From contig OMZY01000021.1 of NCBI GenBank assembly GCA_900315675.1, positions 1 to 41,289 on the forward strand: a stretch of DNA of 41,289 nucleotides, read 5' to 3'. The position numbers were made by a program, and so were the translations under genes. Below the pieces are notes generated by a model. The model was not told the DNA's origin. It did no database searches and was given only the letters and a program-made list of their open reading frames with translations. This document shows positions 30,475 through 39,599 of this stretch, in pieces. Each line of letters begins with the position of its first letter. Position 1 is the first letter of the stretch. The DNA comes from an uncultured Eubacteriales bacterium. Its GTDB lineage: Bacteria; Bacillota; Clostridia; Christensenellales; Aristaeellaceae.

Positions 30475-32760
30475 GTGGAAAGCAAGGTTAATGAGATCGC
30501 AGTGCATTTATTGTCTGCGGTAAAAGAGAAATACAAGGATGACATCAGCAATATCCCGGAGATATTATCATATTGGCACAATGTGGTTTACTTATTCTTT
30601 TCATCGGTCAACTATAAAAGGCTTTTTAGTGCTGAGTACACCGACATCTCTGATATGGTATCAGCAGGGCTAATGCCACAGTATCTTTATGATTTGTATA
30701 TGATGGATAATGCACTGATAGGAAGGTACATTGATTCCGCAGTAGATGCCTATTATTCACTGGGGCTAAGCGTAAATGATACACGACAGCAACTTTTGAA
30801 TATCGAACTTGACTTTATGGGGAATACAATAAGCATTTTTTCTGATAAAGTCAGCAGGGACAATACAGGTGCTTACTATACACCAGAAGAACTGGCGTTT
30901 GAGATCGTAAAGAAGGCTTTTGATGAAAGAAGATTTGAACGGAATAAGGAATATCGTATCGCAGATTTTTCCTGCGGGTGTGGAGATTTCTTGCTTGCTG
31001 CAATGAGGTATCTGTCTGAAGAATACGGAATCGAAAAAAGAACCTCTGCTTTGTGGTTTTACGGTGTTGACATTGATCCTGTGGCGCTCCAGATATGCAT
31101 CGTAAATCTTCTACAGTACGCAGACCGCGACGATTGGGCAAGTATAATTTCGCATTTTGAGTTTGGAAATCCATTAGTTATCAACGATCATGAATGCAGT
31201 CAAGAAGAGAAGAACAGACTGTTTGCGACCAGAAGGCTTTATTCTACCGGACTTGGCATAGGTAGCCGTTACTTCGATAATTCTTATGACTTTGTTGTTG
31301 GTAATCCTCCTTGGGAAAAGATCAGGTTTGAAGAGAGAAAATTTTTCAGAGGAATATCAGAAAGCATATCTTCTGTATCGCAAAAAAATGTACGGGATAA
31401 AGAAGTAGAAAAACTGAGTACTGCATCTCCGATGGTTTTTGAGTGGCGCAACAGCGTGATTAGTGAGTATTCGAGAATGACAGCCACATACTTTAAGCAT
31501 AGTAAGATCCAAGATGCTGTTGCCGGAGAATTAAACACATATGCCTTGTTCACAGAACTGGCATATAATATGTTGTCTGAAAATGGTCTCCTTGCCCTGG
31601 TGGTCAAAAGTACACTTGTAACAGCACCCGTTAACCAGAAATTATGGTCGAAATTCCTTGATGATGCTGCCGTAAAAGGAGTTTATCTTTTTGAAAACAG
31701 GAAGAAGATCTTCAGCATCGATTCAAGGGAAAGATTTATTGTTTTGATTCTTACAAAAAAACCAACAGCAGCCTTTGAGTTTTCAGCAGGGCTTACAGAA
31801 CCCAGCGAACTGTGTCAATGCAACACGATCACACTGAAATCTGGCGACTTGCAGCGGATCAACCCATTCACCAGAACGATCCCAAACGTGAGCAACAACA
31901 AAGAAATCGAGTTTCTGAAATACTCACATACACAGTTTGAGCTTTTTTCAGATGTCTACCCAAACTGCCATTTCGGACGATTGATACATTTGACAGCACA
32001 TGCAGCGCTTATCTCTAAGAAGCAAGAGCGTGATAATATTCCTATATATGAAGGAAAATTTTTGGAACAGTATGATGCAAGATATGCCACCTTCCGTGGA
32101 ATTCCAGATTCAAAAAAGTACGCAAACAAGGCAACGGCATTGAGAATCGAACCTTCCGAATACGGAGGCAAGGACTGGCCAGAAAGCAGATATTTCGTTG
32201 ATCAGAGTCTATGGGACAGGTATCTTAACCAGTACAGCGAGAAATATTCATTATGCTGGAGAAGTCTTACCTCGCCAACAAACAGGAGGACAATGTTGGC
32301 TATGATCCTGCCGACAGTACCAACATGTCAGTCCATCCAAATGTTGCAGACTTCGGACGAAGAAGAACTTGTGATACTTCTTGCGTTGTTCAACTCTATT
32401 CCCTTTGATTACTTTGTGAGAATAAAAATGCCTGGATTGGACCTGACCCAGAGTGTTATAAAGCAGATCCCGGTTCCTTCAGCAAAGGACTATGAAGAAA
32501 AATACGAGTTTAACGGAGTATCTTGTACACTGAAACGGCATATTCTTTCTCATACTATAAAATTGCTTAAAGATGAGAACAGGCTCACGGAATTAGTCAA
32601 GGATTTTGACGGCAAGATATATGATGTGCAGGAGCATGATGTTGAGAAAAACAAAAAGATGATAGACATTCTTTTCAAAAAAGCCTATCATCTTGATGAC
32701 GATTCTTATAGGGAAATACTGCTTTCCTTTCCTAAATATCAAGCAGACCGTACTGCTTAG
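30475..32760 (+). CDS. second N6-adenine DNA methyltransferase (Eco57I/type IIG-like)
   Basis: 761 aa from a GTG at 30475 behind AAGGAG. TGAYYTPEELAFEI (about 130), motif I ADFSCGCGDFLLA (about 163) and motif IV VGNPPWEKIRF (about 275) are the Eco57I-like arrangement. It differs from the first enzyme, so the two may methylate different strands of an asymmetric site or have divided tasks. The last 29 nt overlap the 3' end of the convergent PLD nuclease gene. Confidence 0.88.
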   Translation: MESKVNEIAVHLLSAVKEKYKDDISNIPEILSYWHNVVYLFFSSVNYKRLFSAEYTDISDMVSAGLMPQYLYDLYMMDNALIGRYIDSAVDAYYSLGLSVNDTRQQLLNIELDFMGNTISIFSDKVSRDNTGAYYTPEELAFEIVKKAFDERRFERNKEYRIADFSCGCGDFLLAAMRYLSEEYGIEKRTSALWFYGVDIDPVALQICIVNLLQYADRDDWASIISHFEFGNPLVINDHECSQEEKNRLFATRRLYSTGLGIGSRYFDNSYDFVVGNPPWEKIRFEERKFFRGISESISSVSQKNVRDKEVEKLSTASPMVFEWRNSVISEYSRMTATYFKHSKIQDAVAGELNTYALFTELAYNMLSENGLLALVVKSTLVTAPVNQKLWSKFLDDAAVKGVYLFENRKKIFSIDSRERFIVLILTKKPTAAFEFSAGLTEPSELCQCNTITLKSGDLQRINPFTRTIPNVSNNKEIEFLKYSHTQFELFSDVYPNCHFGRLIHLTAHAALISKKQERDNIPIYEGKFLEQYDARYATFRGIPDSKKYANKATALRIEPSEYGGKDWPESRYFVDQSLWDRYLNQYSEKYSLCWRSLTSPTNRRTMLAMILPTVPTCQSIQMLQTSDEEELVILLALFNSIPFDYFVRIKMPGLDLTQSVIKQIPVPSAKDYEEKYEFNGVSCTLKRHILSHTIKLLKDENRLTELVKDFDGKIYDVQEHDVEKNKKMIDILFKKAYHLDDDSYREILLSFPKYQADRTA

Positions 32761-33994
32761 AAGTAGGAGTTCTACCGTTTCTGGCAACAAAGATGCTTTC
32801 AGTTTTTAATGAGCTCAGTTCCGATTCCGGAAGCACAGACATAACATAATAATCTGTTCTGATCTTCTCCAGAACTAGGATTCTATGTACAAGCCATTCA
32901 CCATCTTCTGCAGTTGTAAGTTTGTCACCAGAGACGGTTTCTCCTTTCAGCTGTATTCTCCACGAACCGTTGGGGTTGGCTCCAGACTGATGCATTTTTA
33001 TCGTGCAGCCTACGTAATCCTTAGCATTATAATTTATAGTCACATCTTTTTCTACCGTGGTGTTATTTGGATCCACATCGAAAAAAACAACTGAGCCGAG
33101 TGCGGTATTATCTTTGTCAGTCTGATATCTTGTTCCATCGCTGGTTCCTTGCGTAATACTACCAAGCATAGACAGATCAAGAATATTCCTGGAGCCGCCT
33201 GTCATTTCTCTTGTTTCAAACCACATCTTTTCAGAGTTGTCAGATGGCGCAATGTCCTGGACAGAGGTGACCTCGATATTTCGGTTGGTCACCTTTATCC
33301 GTTTGCCTTTGCTTTCGCCTTTAACTCTCGGAATAAGGACACGTCCCATTGATCCAAACGGATCGGCCTGTTTTTTATCTGATGCACCGACTGGATGTTT
33401 TCTCGACTTTGCAGCATCAATTTGCAGCTGTATCTCATGTCTCAGAAGGTCGGCTTCAAGTAGTTTATCCAAATCCTCGATGCTCTCGATTCTAATAGCG
33501 TAATCACAGGTGATGGCCTTATATCTTCCAATGAGCTTAAAAAACCCAGCAAAGTAATCTACGGCACTCTGATCTGGATTCCCATCGGTAGTCAGAACAC
33601 TTGCAGTCTCATGGTTGGTCCATAGGCCACCGCCTGTAAGATTGTTTGAGCCGATAGCGATCCAATCGGAATTCTGCAAATCGGTGAGATAGTATATTTT
33701 TGAATGGAAAGTAATACTCGGATTACTATCGTGGACGATATAAAGTGAATCAACGAGAGAAAAGAGATTCACCAAAGCCTCATATGAAGAGCCGTGGGCA
33801 TCCAACCCGATGAAAGCATCTATTTTTCCTCCACGATAGCGGAAATTTTCTAAGCTTTCCTTTAGTCTAAGAACTCCACTGTTTTTAGCAAAAGCTGAAA
33901 CAATAATAAAATGCTTATATTTTTCCTCTGACAATTTTGCTTTGAGGATTGTTCCTAACTGACCATCAAAAGGTTGGTTGATTATGTCTAACAT
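32732..33994 (-). CDS. PLD-family restriction endonuclease (NgoFVII-like)
   Basis: 420 aa from MLDIINQPFDGQ; the ATG at 33994 has TTGGAGG upstream. A single phospholipase-D catalytic motif HSKIYYLTD (97-105) is followed by GSNN (115-118). The C-terminal part (about 290-400, with SWRIQLKGE) resembles the B3-like DNA-binding domain of NgoFVII relatives. PLD nucleases of this kind dimerise to make one active site and cut without metal. Convergent to the two methyltransferases with a 29-nt 3' overlap, it is the presumed restriction component. Confidence 0.85.
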   Translation of the reverse strand: MLDIINQPFDGQLGTILKAKLSEEKYKHFIIVSAFAKNSGVLRLKESLENFRYRGGKIDAFIGLDAHGSSYEALVNLFSLVDSLYIVHDSNPSITFHSKIYYLTDLQNSDWIAIGSNNLTGGGLWTNHETASVLTTDGNPDQSAVDYFAGFFKLIGRYKAITCDYAIRIESIEDLDKLLEADLLRHEIQLQIDAAKSRKHPVGASDKKQADPFGSMGRVLIPRVKGESKGKRIKVTNRNIEVTSVQDIAPSDNSEKMWFETREMTGGSRNILDLSMLGSITQGTSDGTRYQTDKDNTALGSVVFFDVDPNNTTVEKDVTINYNAKDYVGCTIKMHQSGANPNGSWRIQLKGETVSGDKLTTAEDGEWLVHRILVLEKIRTDYYVMSVLPESELSSLKTESIFVARNGRTPTSKQYGLLDI

Positions 33995-34240
33995 AGGTAT
34001 TCCTCCAAGTAAGAAATTAAAGGGTTTAAAAGCAGATTTCCAGTCTATCACGTTAAATATTCTATCATATTCAAAGCAAAAAACATAGACTTTGAAAAAA
34101 TGAATTTTGTTACAAGAAGGCAAGATTACATGCAAAAACACGCTTGTTGCATTTGGCTTAAGGAACGTGATAGTATAATCTCTGATGTTTCACTCTGAGA
34201 AGTGTTGCATTATGCTTTTAAAGTGAGGGAGGGCGCATCT
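33995..34240. other. divergent spacer between PLD nuclease and metallopeptidase
   Basis: 246 nt, AT-rich, without a gene. A TATAAT at 34174-34179 faces the peptidase but its -35 is poor (TTGGCT at 15 nt). On the minus strand a TAGAAT lies near 34065 for the nuclease. Both calls are weak. Confidence 0.4.
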
Positions 34241-35044
34241 GTGAAGAGAATAGTAATGCTATTAGCAACGACCTTCCTAATGCTTTCTTCCAGCATGGCG
34301 GCAGAGATCACGCAGGAACCCGTTTCGTATAGCAACGATTTCGATACAGCCAGAAGCCTTGCCAACTTTATGGAGGATCACTACAGCGTTTCGATCCTAA
34401 TTGGCGATGAATGTGAAGGAATCATCACGGAGGGATTTGAACTTGGAGACAAGCCATCTGGAAGGACACCATTGCTGAACATGCTGGGCACAGCAAACTA
34501 CGAAGAAGAAGTCAAACGGATAGATGACTGCTTCTCTGTTTACCCACCCGGCTTTTTTGATCATTTTCACTATCAGGAAGCAGAAAAAGGCCTGAGGATT
34601 CTTCTTCCCAACAGCATTCTGGTTGATGGCCACACAATGGCAGGCGTAACGACGGTTCAGGATGGATACTACAATGTTTTTCTTGGTGTTGGCGCTTACA
34701 ACAGTCTGAATGTCCATCATGAGATCTGGCATGCCATGGAGTATCGGATCACATGGGATAATCCGGAGATGTTCGATGATTGGAATTCTCTCAATCCGGA
34801 CGGTTTCCAGTACAACGAGAATTATTTTCTGGATGACATTTGGACGCAGGCCGAAGCGAAAGATGACTGGTTTGTCAGAGGATACTCTGCCGTGAATGAA
34901 ATGGAGGACAGAGCTACCGTTATCGAAGCAATCTTCCTTTATGAATCTGATTGGTGGAATGAGCATCCGCATATTCAGGCGAAGCTAGATGCACTTCTCG
35001 CTGTGGCAGAGCCGGTGTTCGGGAACGTTTACTTTCATGAATAG
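34241..35044 (+). CDS. secreted gluzincin-like zinc metallopeptidase
   Basis: 267 aa from a GTG at 34241, with GGGAGG 8 nt upstream. Signal peptide: VKRIVMLLATTFLMLSSSMA, cleavage near AxAA-E. HEIWH (160-164) is an HExxH zinc site, and NEMEDRAT supplies a likely third ligand Glu222, the gluzincin arrangement. Exported putative zinc peptidases of this kind are usually secreted or surface enzymes; the substrate is unknown. No relation to the neighbouring R-M cassette is evident, and the next gene starts at its stop. Confidence 0.8.
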   Translation: MKRIVMLLATTFLMLSSSMAAEITQEPVSYSNDFDTARSLANFMEDHYSVSILIGDECEGIITEGFELGDKPSGRTPLLNMLGTANYEEEVKRIDDCFSVYPPGFFDHFHYQEAEKGLRILLPNSILVDGHTMAGVTTVQDGYYNVFLGVGAYNSLNVHHEIWHAMEYRITWDNPEMFDDWNSLNPDGFQYNENYFLDDIWTQAEAKDDWFVRGYSAVNEMEDRATVIEAIFLYESDWWNEHPHIQAKLDALLAVAEPVFGNVYFHE

Positions 35045-35060
35045 GAATGGGGGTGAGAAT

Positions 35061-35597
35061 GTGATCGAGGTAATTAAAGAAGCGTATTCCCCTTTTTCAA
35101 TTTCAGTGATTACAATTTATCGTTACCTAAGAGAAGAACGTAACGAAATGAAGATTTCCAGCAAAATGACATCACTGATTATGAACACGGATGAATTGCT
35201 TGAAACTCCGCAGAAAGAGAACCTTGAAAAAGCTTTATCGAACACGAAATTAATACTACAGAACATAGAACGATTGTACCTAAGTGGATATTTGGATAAA
35301 CCGCAATATGAATCAGCCAATAAAAGCGGCATTACGTTCGAAGAAGTTCTCTGCAGCCACCTCGCTAGTGAAATGAGAAAGGCAGAATGCCATCAGATTG
35401 AAAATGAACGTTCACTGGTTGATAGGGCTCGACAGATGGCAATTGATGACGGAACGATCTCTACATCAACGTTGCAAAGGCGCTTAAAAATAGGTTATGC
35501 ACGTGCAGCAAAAATACTCGACCAATTAGAGCAGGAAGGTATAATCAGCGCAATGGATGGTAGCAAACCAAGGATCTGTTTGATTCGCAAAGGGTGA
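35061..35597 (+). CDS. FtsK-gamma-like winged-helix protein without motor domain
   Basis: About 178 aa if the GTG at 35061 (GGGGGTGAG just upstream) is used; an ATG at 35037 overlapping the peptidase stop is the alternative. The middle is helical. The last 60 residues match the FtsK gamma domain (ISTSTLQRRLKIGYARAAKI, then LEQEGIISAMDGSKPR), which reads polar KOPS-like sites in full FtsK. The ATPase part is absent, so it may be a free-standing DNA-binding protein. It lies 6 nt before the SLOG-fusion gene. Confidence 0.75.
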   Translation: MIEVIKEAYSPFSISVITIYRYLREERNEMKISSKMTSLIMNTDELLETPQKENLEKALSNTKLILQNIERLYLSGYLDKPQYESANKSGITFEEVLCSHLASEMRKAECHQIENERSLVDRARQMAIDDGTISTSTLQRRLKIGYARAAKILDQLEQEGIISAMDGSKPRICLIRKG

Positions 35598-35603
35598 AAG
35601 AAT

Positions 35604-36959
35604 ATGTCTACGGAACAAGAGAAACGTCTGCATCGGTGCTGTTTTTCCGGGCACAGGCCCGAAAAGCTGAACGAACCGGAAGCTGAAATAAAGCAATGGC
35701 TGTCTGAACAGATCGATAGTGCCATTGCTGCCGGATATACGACCTTCATTTCTGGCTGCGCCATGGGTGTTGATATCTGGGCGGCTCAGATTGTTTTTCA
35801 GAAAAAGCAACAGAATCCATCTCTGCGTCTGATTGCGGCCACACCATGGCCGGGCTTTTCCAACAAATGGAGCAATGACTGGCAGGTACAGTACAGTGAC
35901 CTTTTGAAGAATGCTGATCTCATTATTCCAGTCAGCAATCATTATCACAAAAGCGTATTTCAGCAGCGGAACGAGTGGATGGTGGATCACAGCAACAGGG
36001 TAATTGCTTACTTCAACGGTGCTCCCGGCGGCACAAAGAATACCATTGACTATGCTACCAGCAAAGGCATTGAGGTTGTTACCAACAATCCGGATTACAA
36101 GCCGAAAGAGAAAAGAAGAAAGCTTATGGAATCTGAAAAGACTCCGTATCCGGAGAATCTTCTTACGGATATGGGGCTGGAGCTCGTTTTCGGAAAGCCG
36201 GAATATACTCCACTGAACGATGATCAGATGGCGGGCTTAGCGCATGCTCTCACCACTATACGGGAACGCGAACAGGAAATGATTCGGCTCCGTTATGAAG
36301 AGAAAAAGACCCTTCAGGAAATCGGCGATCGGTATGAACTCTCGCGGGAACGTGTCCGGCAGATCATAGCAAAGGGAGTACGAAAGCTGCGGCATCCGTC
36401 CCGGACTGTGTATATTCGGGATGGCTTTGATAAGGTAGAACTGGTTCAAAAAATCACATGCGCTGAAGAAATGAAAAAGCAGCTTCAGGTACAGAAAAAA
36501 CGATACCCTCTGATGACGGAAGAGGATATCGTTAAATTTGTTTTTCAGGGAATGCTGGGTGTCGGGCATTTGATCAATTCCGAACAGGATGCGAAGGACA
36601 GACTGTCTGCTGAGATGGGGTCACTTAATCCTGATGAGGACGAACCTCTTATAGAAAAGATCAGCTCGGATTGGGTACGGCTCAATCTGCGTTCCGCAAA
36701 GGCAAAAGGAATGACGGTAGACGATATTGCCTGGTACCTTGTCCGTTCTGCAGAATGGGGAGCGTTGTCCTTCACGCGGCAGAATGTTTACAACTTCTGC
36801 GTAAAGATAGATGGTTCTGAGCGAATGAAAGCTGCTGCAGCGAAGGTACTGGATGAGCACTGGCTTCCGCGCCACTCTGAACAGTACCAGAAAGCTTACC
36901 ATCCGGCGTACCGCGTTTTGTATAAAGATTTTAAGAAGTTCAAGCGAGACGATGATTAA
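35604..36959 (+). CDS. SLOG-domain / sigma-region-4 / unknown C-terminal fusion
   Basis: 451 aa. Residues 1-165: SLOG (DUF1273-like, YpsA/DprA Rossmannoid) with [11 protein letters not shown] and [10 protein letters not shown]. Residues about 216-268: a sigma-70 region-4 HTH ([35 protein letters not shown]). Residues about 275-450: an unnamed helical domain with [12 protein letters not shown] and a C-terminal [16 protein letters not shown] domains are thought to bind nucleotide-like ligands. A ligand sensor joined to a promoter-contacting helix suggests signal-dependent transcription control; that is inference. Confidence 0.82.
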   Translation: MSTEQEKRLHRCCFSGHRPEKLNEPEAEIKQWLSEQIDSAIAAGYTTFISGCAMGVDIWAAQIVFQKKQQNPSLRLIAATPWPGFSNKWSNDWQVQYSDLLKNADLIIPVSNHYHKSVFQQRNEWMVDHSNRVIAYFNGAPGGTKNTIDYATSKGIEVVTNNPDYKPKEKRRKLMESEKTPYPENLLTDMGLELVFGKPEYTPLNDDQMAGLAHALTTIREREQEMIRLRYEEKKTLQEIGDRYELSRERVRQIIAKGVRKLRHPSRTVYIRDGFDKVELVQKITCAEEMKKQLQVQKKRYPLMTEEDIVKFVFQGMLGVGHLINSEQDAKDRLSAEMGSLNPDEDEPLIEKISSDWVRLNLRSAKAKGMTVDDIAWYLVRSAEWGALSFTRQNVYNFCVKIDGSERMKAAAAKVLDEHWLPRHSEQYQKAYHPAYRVLYKDFKKFKRDDD

Positions 36960-36976
36960 AAAAGGAGGCCACAACT

Positions 36977-37321
36977 TTGTCGGGAAACGATTCTGAGGTT
37001 ACCCAGCGGTTGAAAGCTATGGTTGGCGAATTGGATCTCACTTATCAGGTTGAGGCCAGCCGTGCATTGAGCAATCTGCTGAAGGTGCAGCGGGCACAAA
37101 GACGCATTGAGCGTAAAGCAAATGCCGCAATCGCTGATGTCAGAAAGATCGATGTTGTTACGGCTGATCACCTGAAAGAGGGCGATGCACAATGCTCATT
37201 CTGCAAAAAATGGCAAAGTGATGTTGAATTGCTGATTGCTGGGCCGGACGGAGCCTTTATCTGCAATGAGTGTGTTGACGTCTGCGTTGATTGCATAAAG
37301 AACTGCAGGGAGCAGCAATAA
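36977..37321 (+). CDS. ClpX-type C4 zinc-finger protein
   Basis: 114 aa from a TTG at 36977 with AAAGGAGG upstream. The C-terminal 50 residues match the ClpX zinc-binding domain ([20 protein letters not shown], then [12 protein letters not shown]), with Cys pairs spaced as in ClpX; the ATPase is missing. The N-terminal half is helical and basic ([13 protein letters not shown]). Such stand-alone domains could dimerise or contact ClpX adaptors. Overlaps none; the acylphosphatase starts 1 nt later. Confidence 0.82.
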   Translation: MSGNDSEVTQRLKAMVGELDLTYQVEASRALSNLLKVQRAQRRIERKANAAIADVRKIDVVTADHLKEGDAQCSFCKKWQSDVELLIAGPDGAFICNECVDVCVDCIKNCREQQ

Positions 37322-37322
37322 A

Positions 37323-37589
37323 ATGGTTCGAAAACGGATTGCTTTTGCCGGACGGGTGCAGGGAGTTGGATTCCGCTGGAGGGCAGAAAAAGCGGCAGAT
37401 ATGTTCCGTTGCACAGGTTGGTGCAGAAATGAATGGGACGGAACTGTCTCGATGGAGATACAAGGCCGAGAGGAAGACATTGATCAGGTTATCCTTCATA
37501 TCGAGGGAGGGCGGTATGTCTGCATCGAAAGCATGCGGGTAAAAGAGATTCCGATCGTTGATGGTGAAAGATATTTTACAACGGAGTGA
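37323..37589 (+). CDS. acylphosphatase
   Basis: 88 aa, full length. Signature GRVQGVGFRWRAEKAA with the phosphate-binding loop and catalytic Arg, and GWCRNEWDGTVSMEIQG with the catalytic Asn. It hydrolyses acyl phosphates in the cytosol. Small housekeeping-type gene carried in the accessory cluster. Confidence 0.92.
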   Translation: MVRKRIAFAGRVQGVGFRWRAEKAADMFRCTGWCRNEWDGTVSMEIQGREEDIDQVILHIEGGRYVCIESMRVKEIPIVDGERYFTTE

Positions 37590-37595
37590 TGACGA

Positions 37596-37901
37596 ATGAC
37601 GAAGAAACATCAGGCTGAACTGACCAAGGTCGCTGAGAGAATCTATGACCTGGCCGCTAATGAAATTCAGGCTTACATCAACAAAGTCTATGGAGATAAG
37701 CAGGAGAACACACTGGCTCAGCAATTGGAGGATTTCCATGTGATTGCCGATGAGGTTGCTGCCTACCTGATGGGCAATGCCATGGCCATGGTAGATGAAA
37801 CCTGCTGGGCTGATGACCTGAAGACGCTGAATGGGCATATTCGGCAGATAGCAGAGTATGTTGCCAGTAATCAGCGGGCAGAGCTGGGACCGAAGAACTA
37901 A
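37596..37901 (+). CDS. hypothetical 101-aa helical protein
   Basis: No family recognised. Helical, acidic (LAANEIQAYINKVYGDKQEN, HVIADEVAAYLMGNAMAMVD). GGAG lies upstream. Co-directional and tightly spaced with the acylphosphatase (6 nt) and the Nudix gene (16 nt). Confidence 0.7.
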   Translation: MTKKHQAELTKVAERIYDLAANEIQAYINKVYGDKQENTLAQQLEDFHVIADEVAAYLMGNAMAMVDETCWADDLKTLNGHIRQIAEYVASNQRAELGPKN

Positions 37902-37917
37902 AAAGGAGTTCATGCAA

Positions 37918-38397
37918 ATGGATTATATTCATGACTTGCGAAAAGTCATCGGGCCAAGAAAGATCATTCTCAATGCTGCAACTGTTCTGATTATCAAAGA
38001 CGATAAGATTCTGTTTCAGCGCAGGGCTGACAACGGGAAATGGGGATTGATCGGCGGTCTCGTTGAAATGAATGAGACCTATGAGCAGGCTGCTCTGCGG
38101 GAAGCTCGGGAAGAAACTGGATTGAAAGTCAAACTGGACAGTTTCCTCGGCATCTTTCACAACCACAATATGGTCTGGAGTAATGGTGACGCTGCACACG
38201 TAATTTCCGCAATGTTTACTGCCAGCATTATTAGTGGAGAGCCGAGAATCGACGAAGAATCCTATGAACTGCGCTTTTTTGGTATAGATGAAATACCGGA
38301 ACTTTTTGCTGAAGATCATATAGCTTCTCTAAAAGCTTACTCTCAGGGGGTACGGTACCCGTTGTTATGCGAAAACACATACCAGGAGAGAAACTGA
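37918..38397 (+). CDS. Nudix hydrolase
   Basis: 159 aa from MDYIHDLRKVIGPRK; the ATG at 37918 is better spaced from AAGGAG than the one at 37912. The Nudix box is GGLVEMNETYEQAALREARE-ETG, beginning near residue 49 (quoted in two parts), with the Mg-binding REARE followed by E-T-G. It hydrolyses nucleoside diphosphates linked to another group; the substrate is unknown. Confidence 0.9.
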   Translation: MDYIHDLRKVIGPRKIILNAATVLIIKDDKILFQRRADNGKWGLIGGLVEMNETYEQAALREAREETGLKVKLDSFLGIFHNHNMVWSNGDAAHVISAMFTASIISGEPRIDEESYELRFFGIDEIPELFAEDHIASLKAYSQGVRYPLLCENTYQERN

Positions 38398-38399
38398 CA

Positions 38400-38537
38400 A
38401 TGAGCGATCCTAAAACAGAGCAGAAAGCAACAGAGTGGACTGACGATATTCCGGATCTGGAAGATGAACCTCCAGAACCATACGAAGAAACATATCGGGA
38501 TGGAAGTGCAAAGAACGAGTGCTGGGCCGAGGAATGA
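38400..38537 (+). CDS. acidic 45-aa small protein
   Basis: MSDPKTEQKATEWTDDIPDL start, strongly acidic (EDEPPEPYEETY). AGGAG is upstream, and its stop overlaps the acetyltransferase start by ATGA-type coupling, which supports it as real. No family known. Confidence 0.55.
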   Translation: MSDPKTEQKATEWTDDIPDLEDEPPEPYEETYRDGSAKNECWAEE

Positions 38538-39049
38538 AAAACATGATTATTGCAAGGACAGCAGAAGCACCGGCATTTGCAGATGAGAACATCGATTATA
38601 CGGCGAAGTTTTTGACCCTGATCAAATCCTCGCCTGACTACCTGAAGTGGTTTGAAGAACCCGATAAGATCATAGATTTTGTTAAGGAGTTTTCTTCATG
38701 TAGGAACAGCGAGGGGATGCTTCACTTTGTGGGAAGGGTCGATGAAAAAGAGATAGCATACGTTGGCGTTTCAGGCATGAATATGCCCACACCAGAAATT
38801 CAGATTACGGTGGCAGATGGATACAGGAGGCTTGGATACGGCAAAGAAATGCTACAACGTGTTCTTGCATGGCTCTTTGAGAATACAGAGAAAGACATTT
38901 TCCTGTATCGCATAATTGCAGACAATATTGTCAGCGAAAAGCTGGTTAGAAGCATTGGCGGTGTATTCAGAGAACCCAAATATGACCTGGAGAGAGCAAC
39001 AGTGAAAACTTATGAAATACATAAAGCCGATTTGGCTGGGAGAAAATAA
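38534..39049 (+). CDS. GNAT-family N-acetyltransferase
   Basis: 171 aa from MKNMIIARTAEAP. The acetyl-CoA loop is present as YRRLGYGKEMLQRVL, and NIVSEKLVRSIGGVFRE is the GNAT C-terminal motif. It transfers an acetyl group to an unknown substrate. The start overlaps the 45-aa gene. Confidence 0.85.
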   Translation: MKNMIIARTAEAPAFADENIDYTAKFLTLIKSSPDYLKWFEEPDKIIDFVKEFSSCRNSEGMLHFVGRVDEKEIAYVGVSGMNMPTPEIQITVADGYRRLGYGKEMLQRVLAWLFENTEKDIFLYRIIADNIVSEKLVRSIGGVFREPKYDLERATVKTYEIHKADLAGRK

Positions 39050-39052
39050 CTT

Positions 39053-39514
39053 ATGGAAGTTTCATCGATTTTTGCCCGCTACAAGATAAAGCTAAACGAC
39101 AATAAAGTATATGATCCTATCCGCCGGATTTATGTCAAGGCAACACCCGAGGAGATTGTGCGACAAAAGACCATCAAATTCTTACAGCTTAGGTTGAAGG
39201 TGCCACAGGATAAGATAATCGTTGAACGAGCATTGGGGTCTCTAGGTGTAGCTGGTAGTCGGAAAAGGATCGACATTGGCATTCTTGATGCTGATGATCT
39301 TATTATGGCCGTTGTTGAGTGCAAAGCATCTTTGGTTGGAATTGATGAAGCAGCCCATGCTCAAGCAGAGAATTATCTTCGGGAAATCAATACAAGATAC
39401 TTTTTTGTGACTGACGGGGTTAGATTCTCTGGTTATTACTTCAATACTCAGCAATTTATAAAACTGGAAGAAATACCACAATATGAAGAATGGTACTGGT
39501 ATCCGAAGGCATAG
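39053..39514 (+). CDS. stand-alone HsdR-N-like PD-(D/E)XK domain protein
   Basis: 153 aa. The type I restriction R-subunit N-terminal fold: EEIVRQKTIKFLQLRLKVP, then RKRIDIGILD and AVVECKA, giving the D..ExK nuclease core, and YFFVTDGVRFSGYYF. Helicase and HsdM/HsdS partners are absent nearby, so this is a single-domain relative of unknown role (nuclease or nucleotide-pool or DNA-end factor). Confidence 0.82.
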   Translation: MEVSSIFARYKIKLNDNKVYDPIRRIYVKATPEEIVRQKTIKFLQLRLKVPQDKIIVERALGSLGVAGSRKRIDIGILDADDLIMAVVECKASLVGIDEAAHAQAENYLREINTRYFFVTDGVRFSGYYFNTQQFIKLEEIPQYEEWYWYPKA

Positions 39515-39599
39515 GCTGACCAGATCAGATATTGTATTTTCTCCTAGACAGGGCTACAATCTGTCGCGGTTCTGATTAATTCAGAGAGGTGATCGTTCC

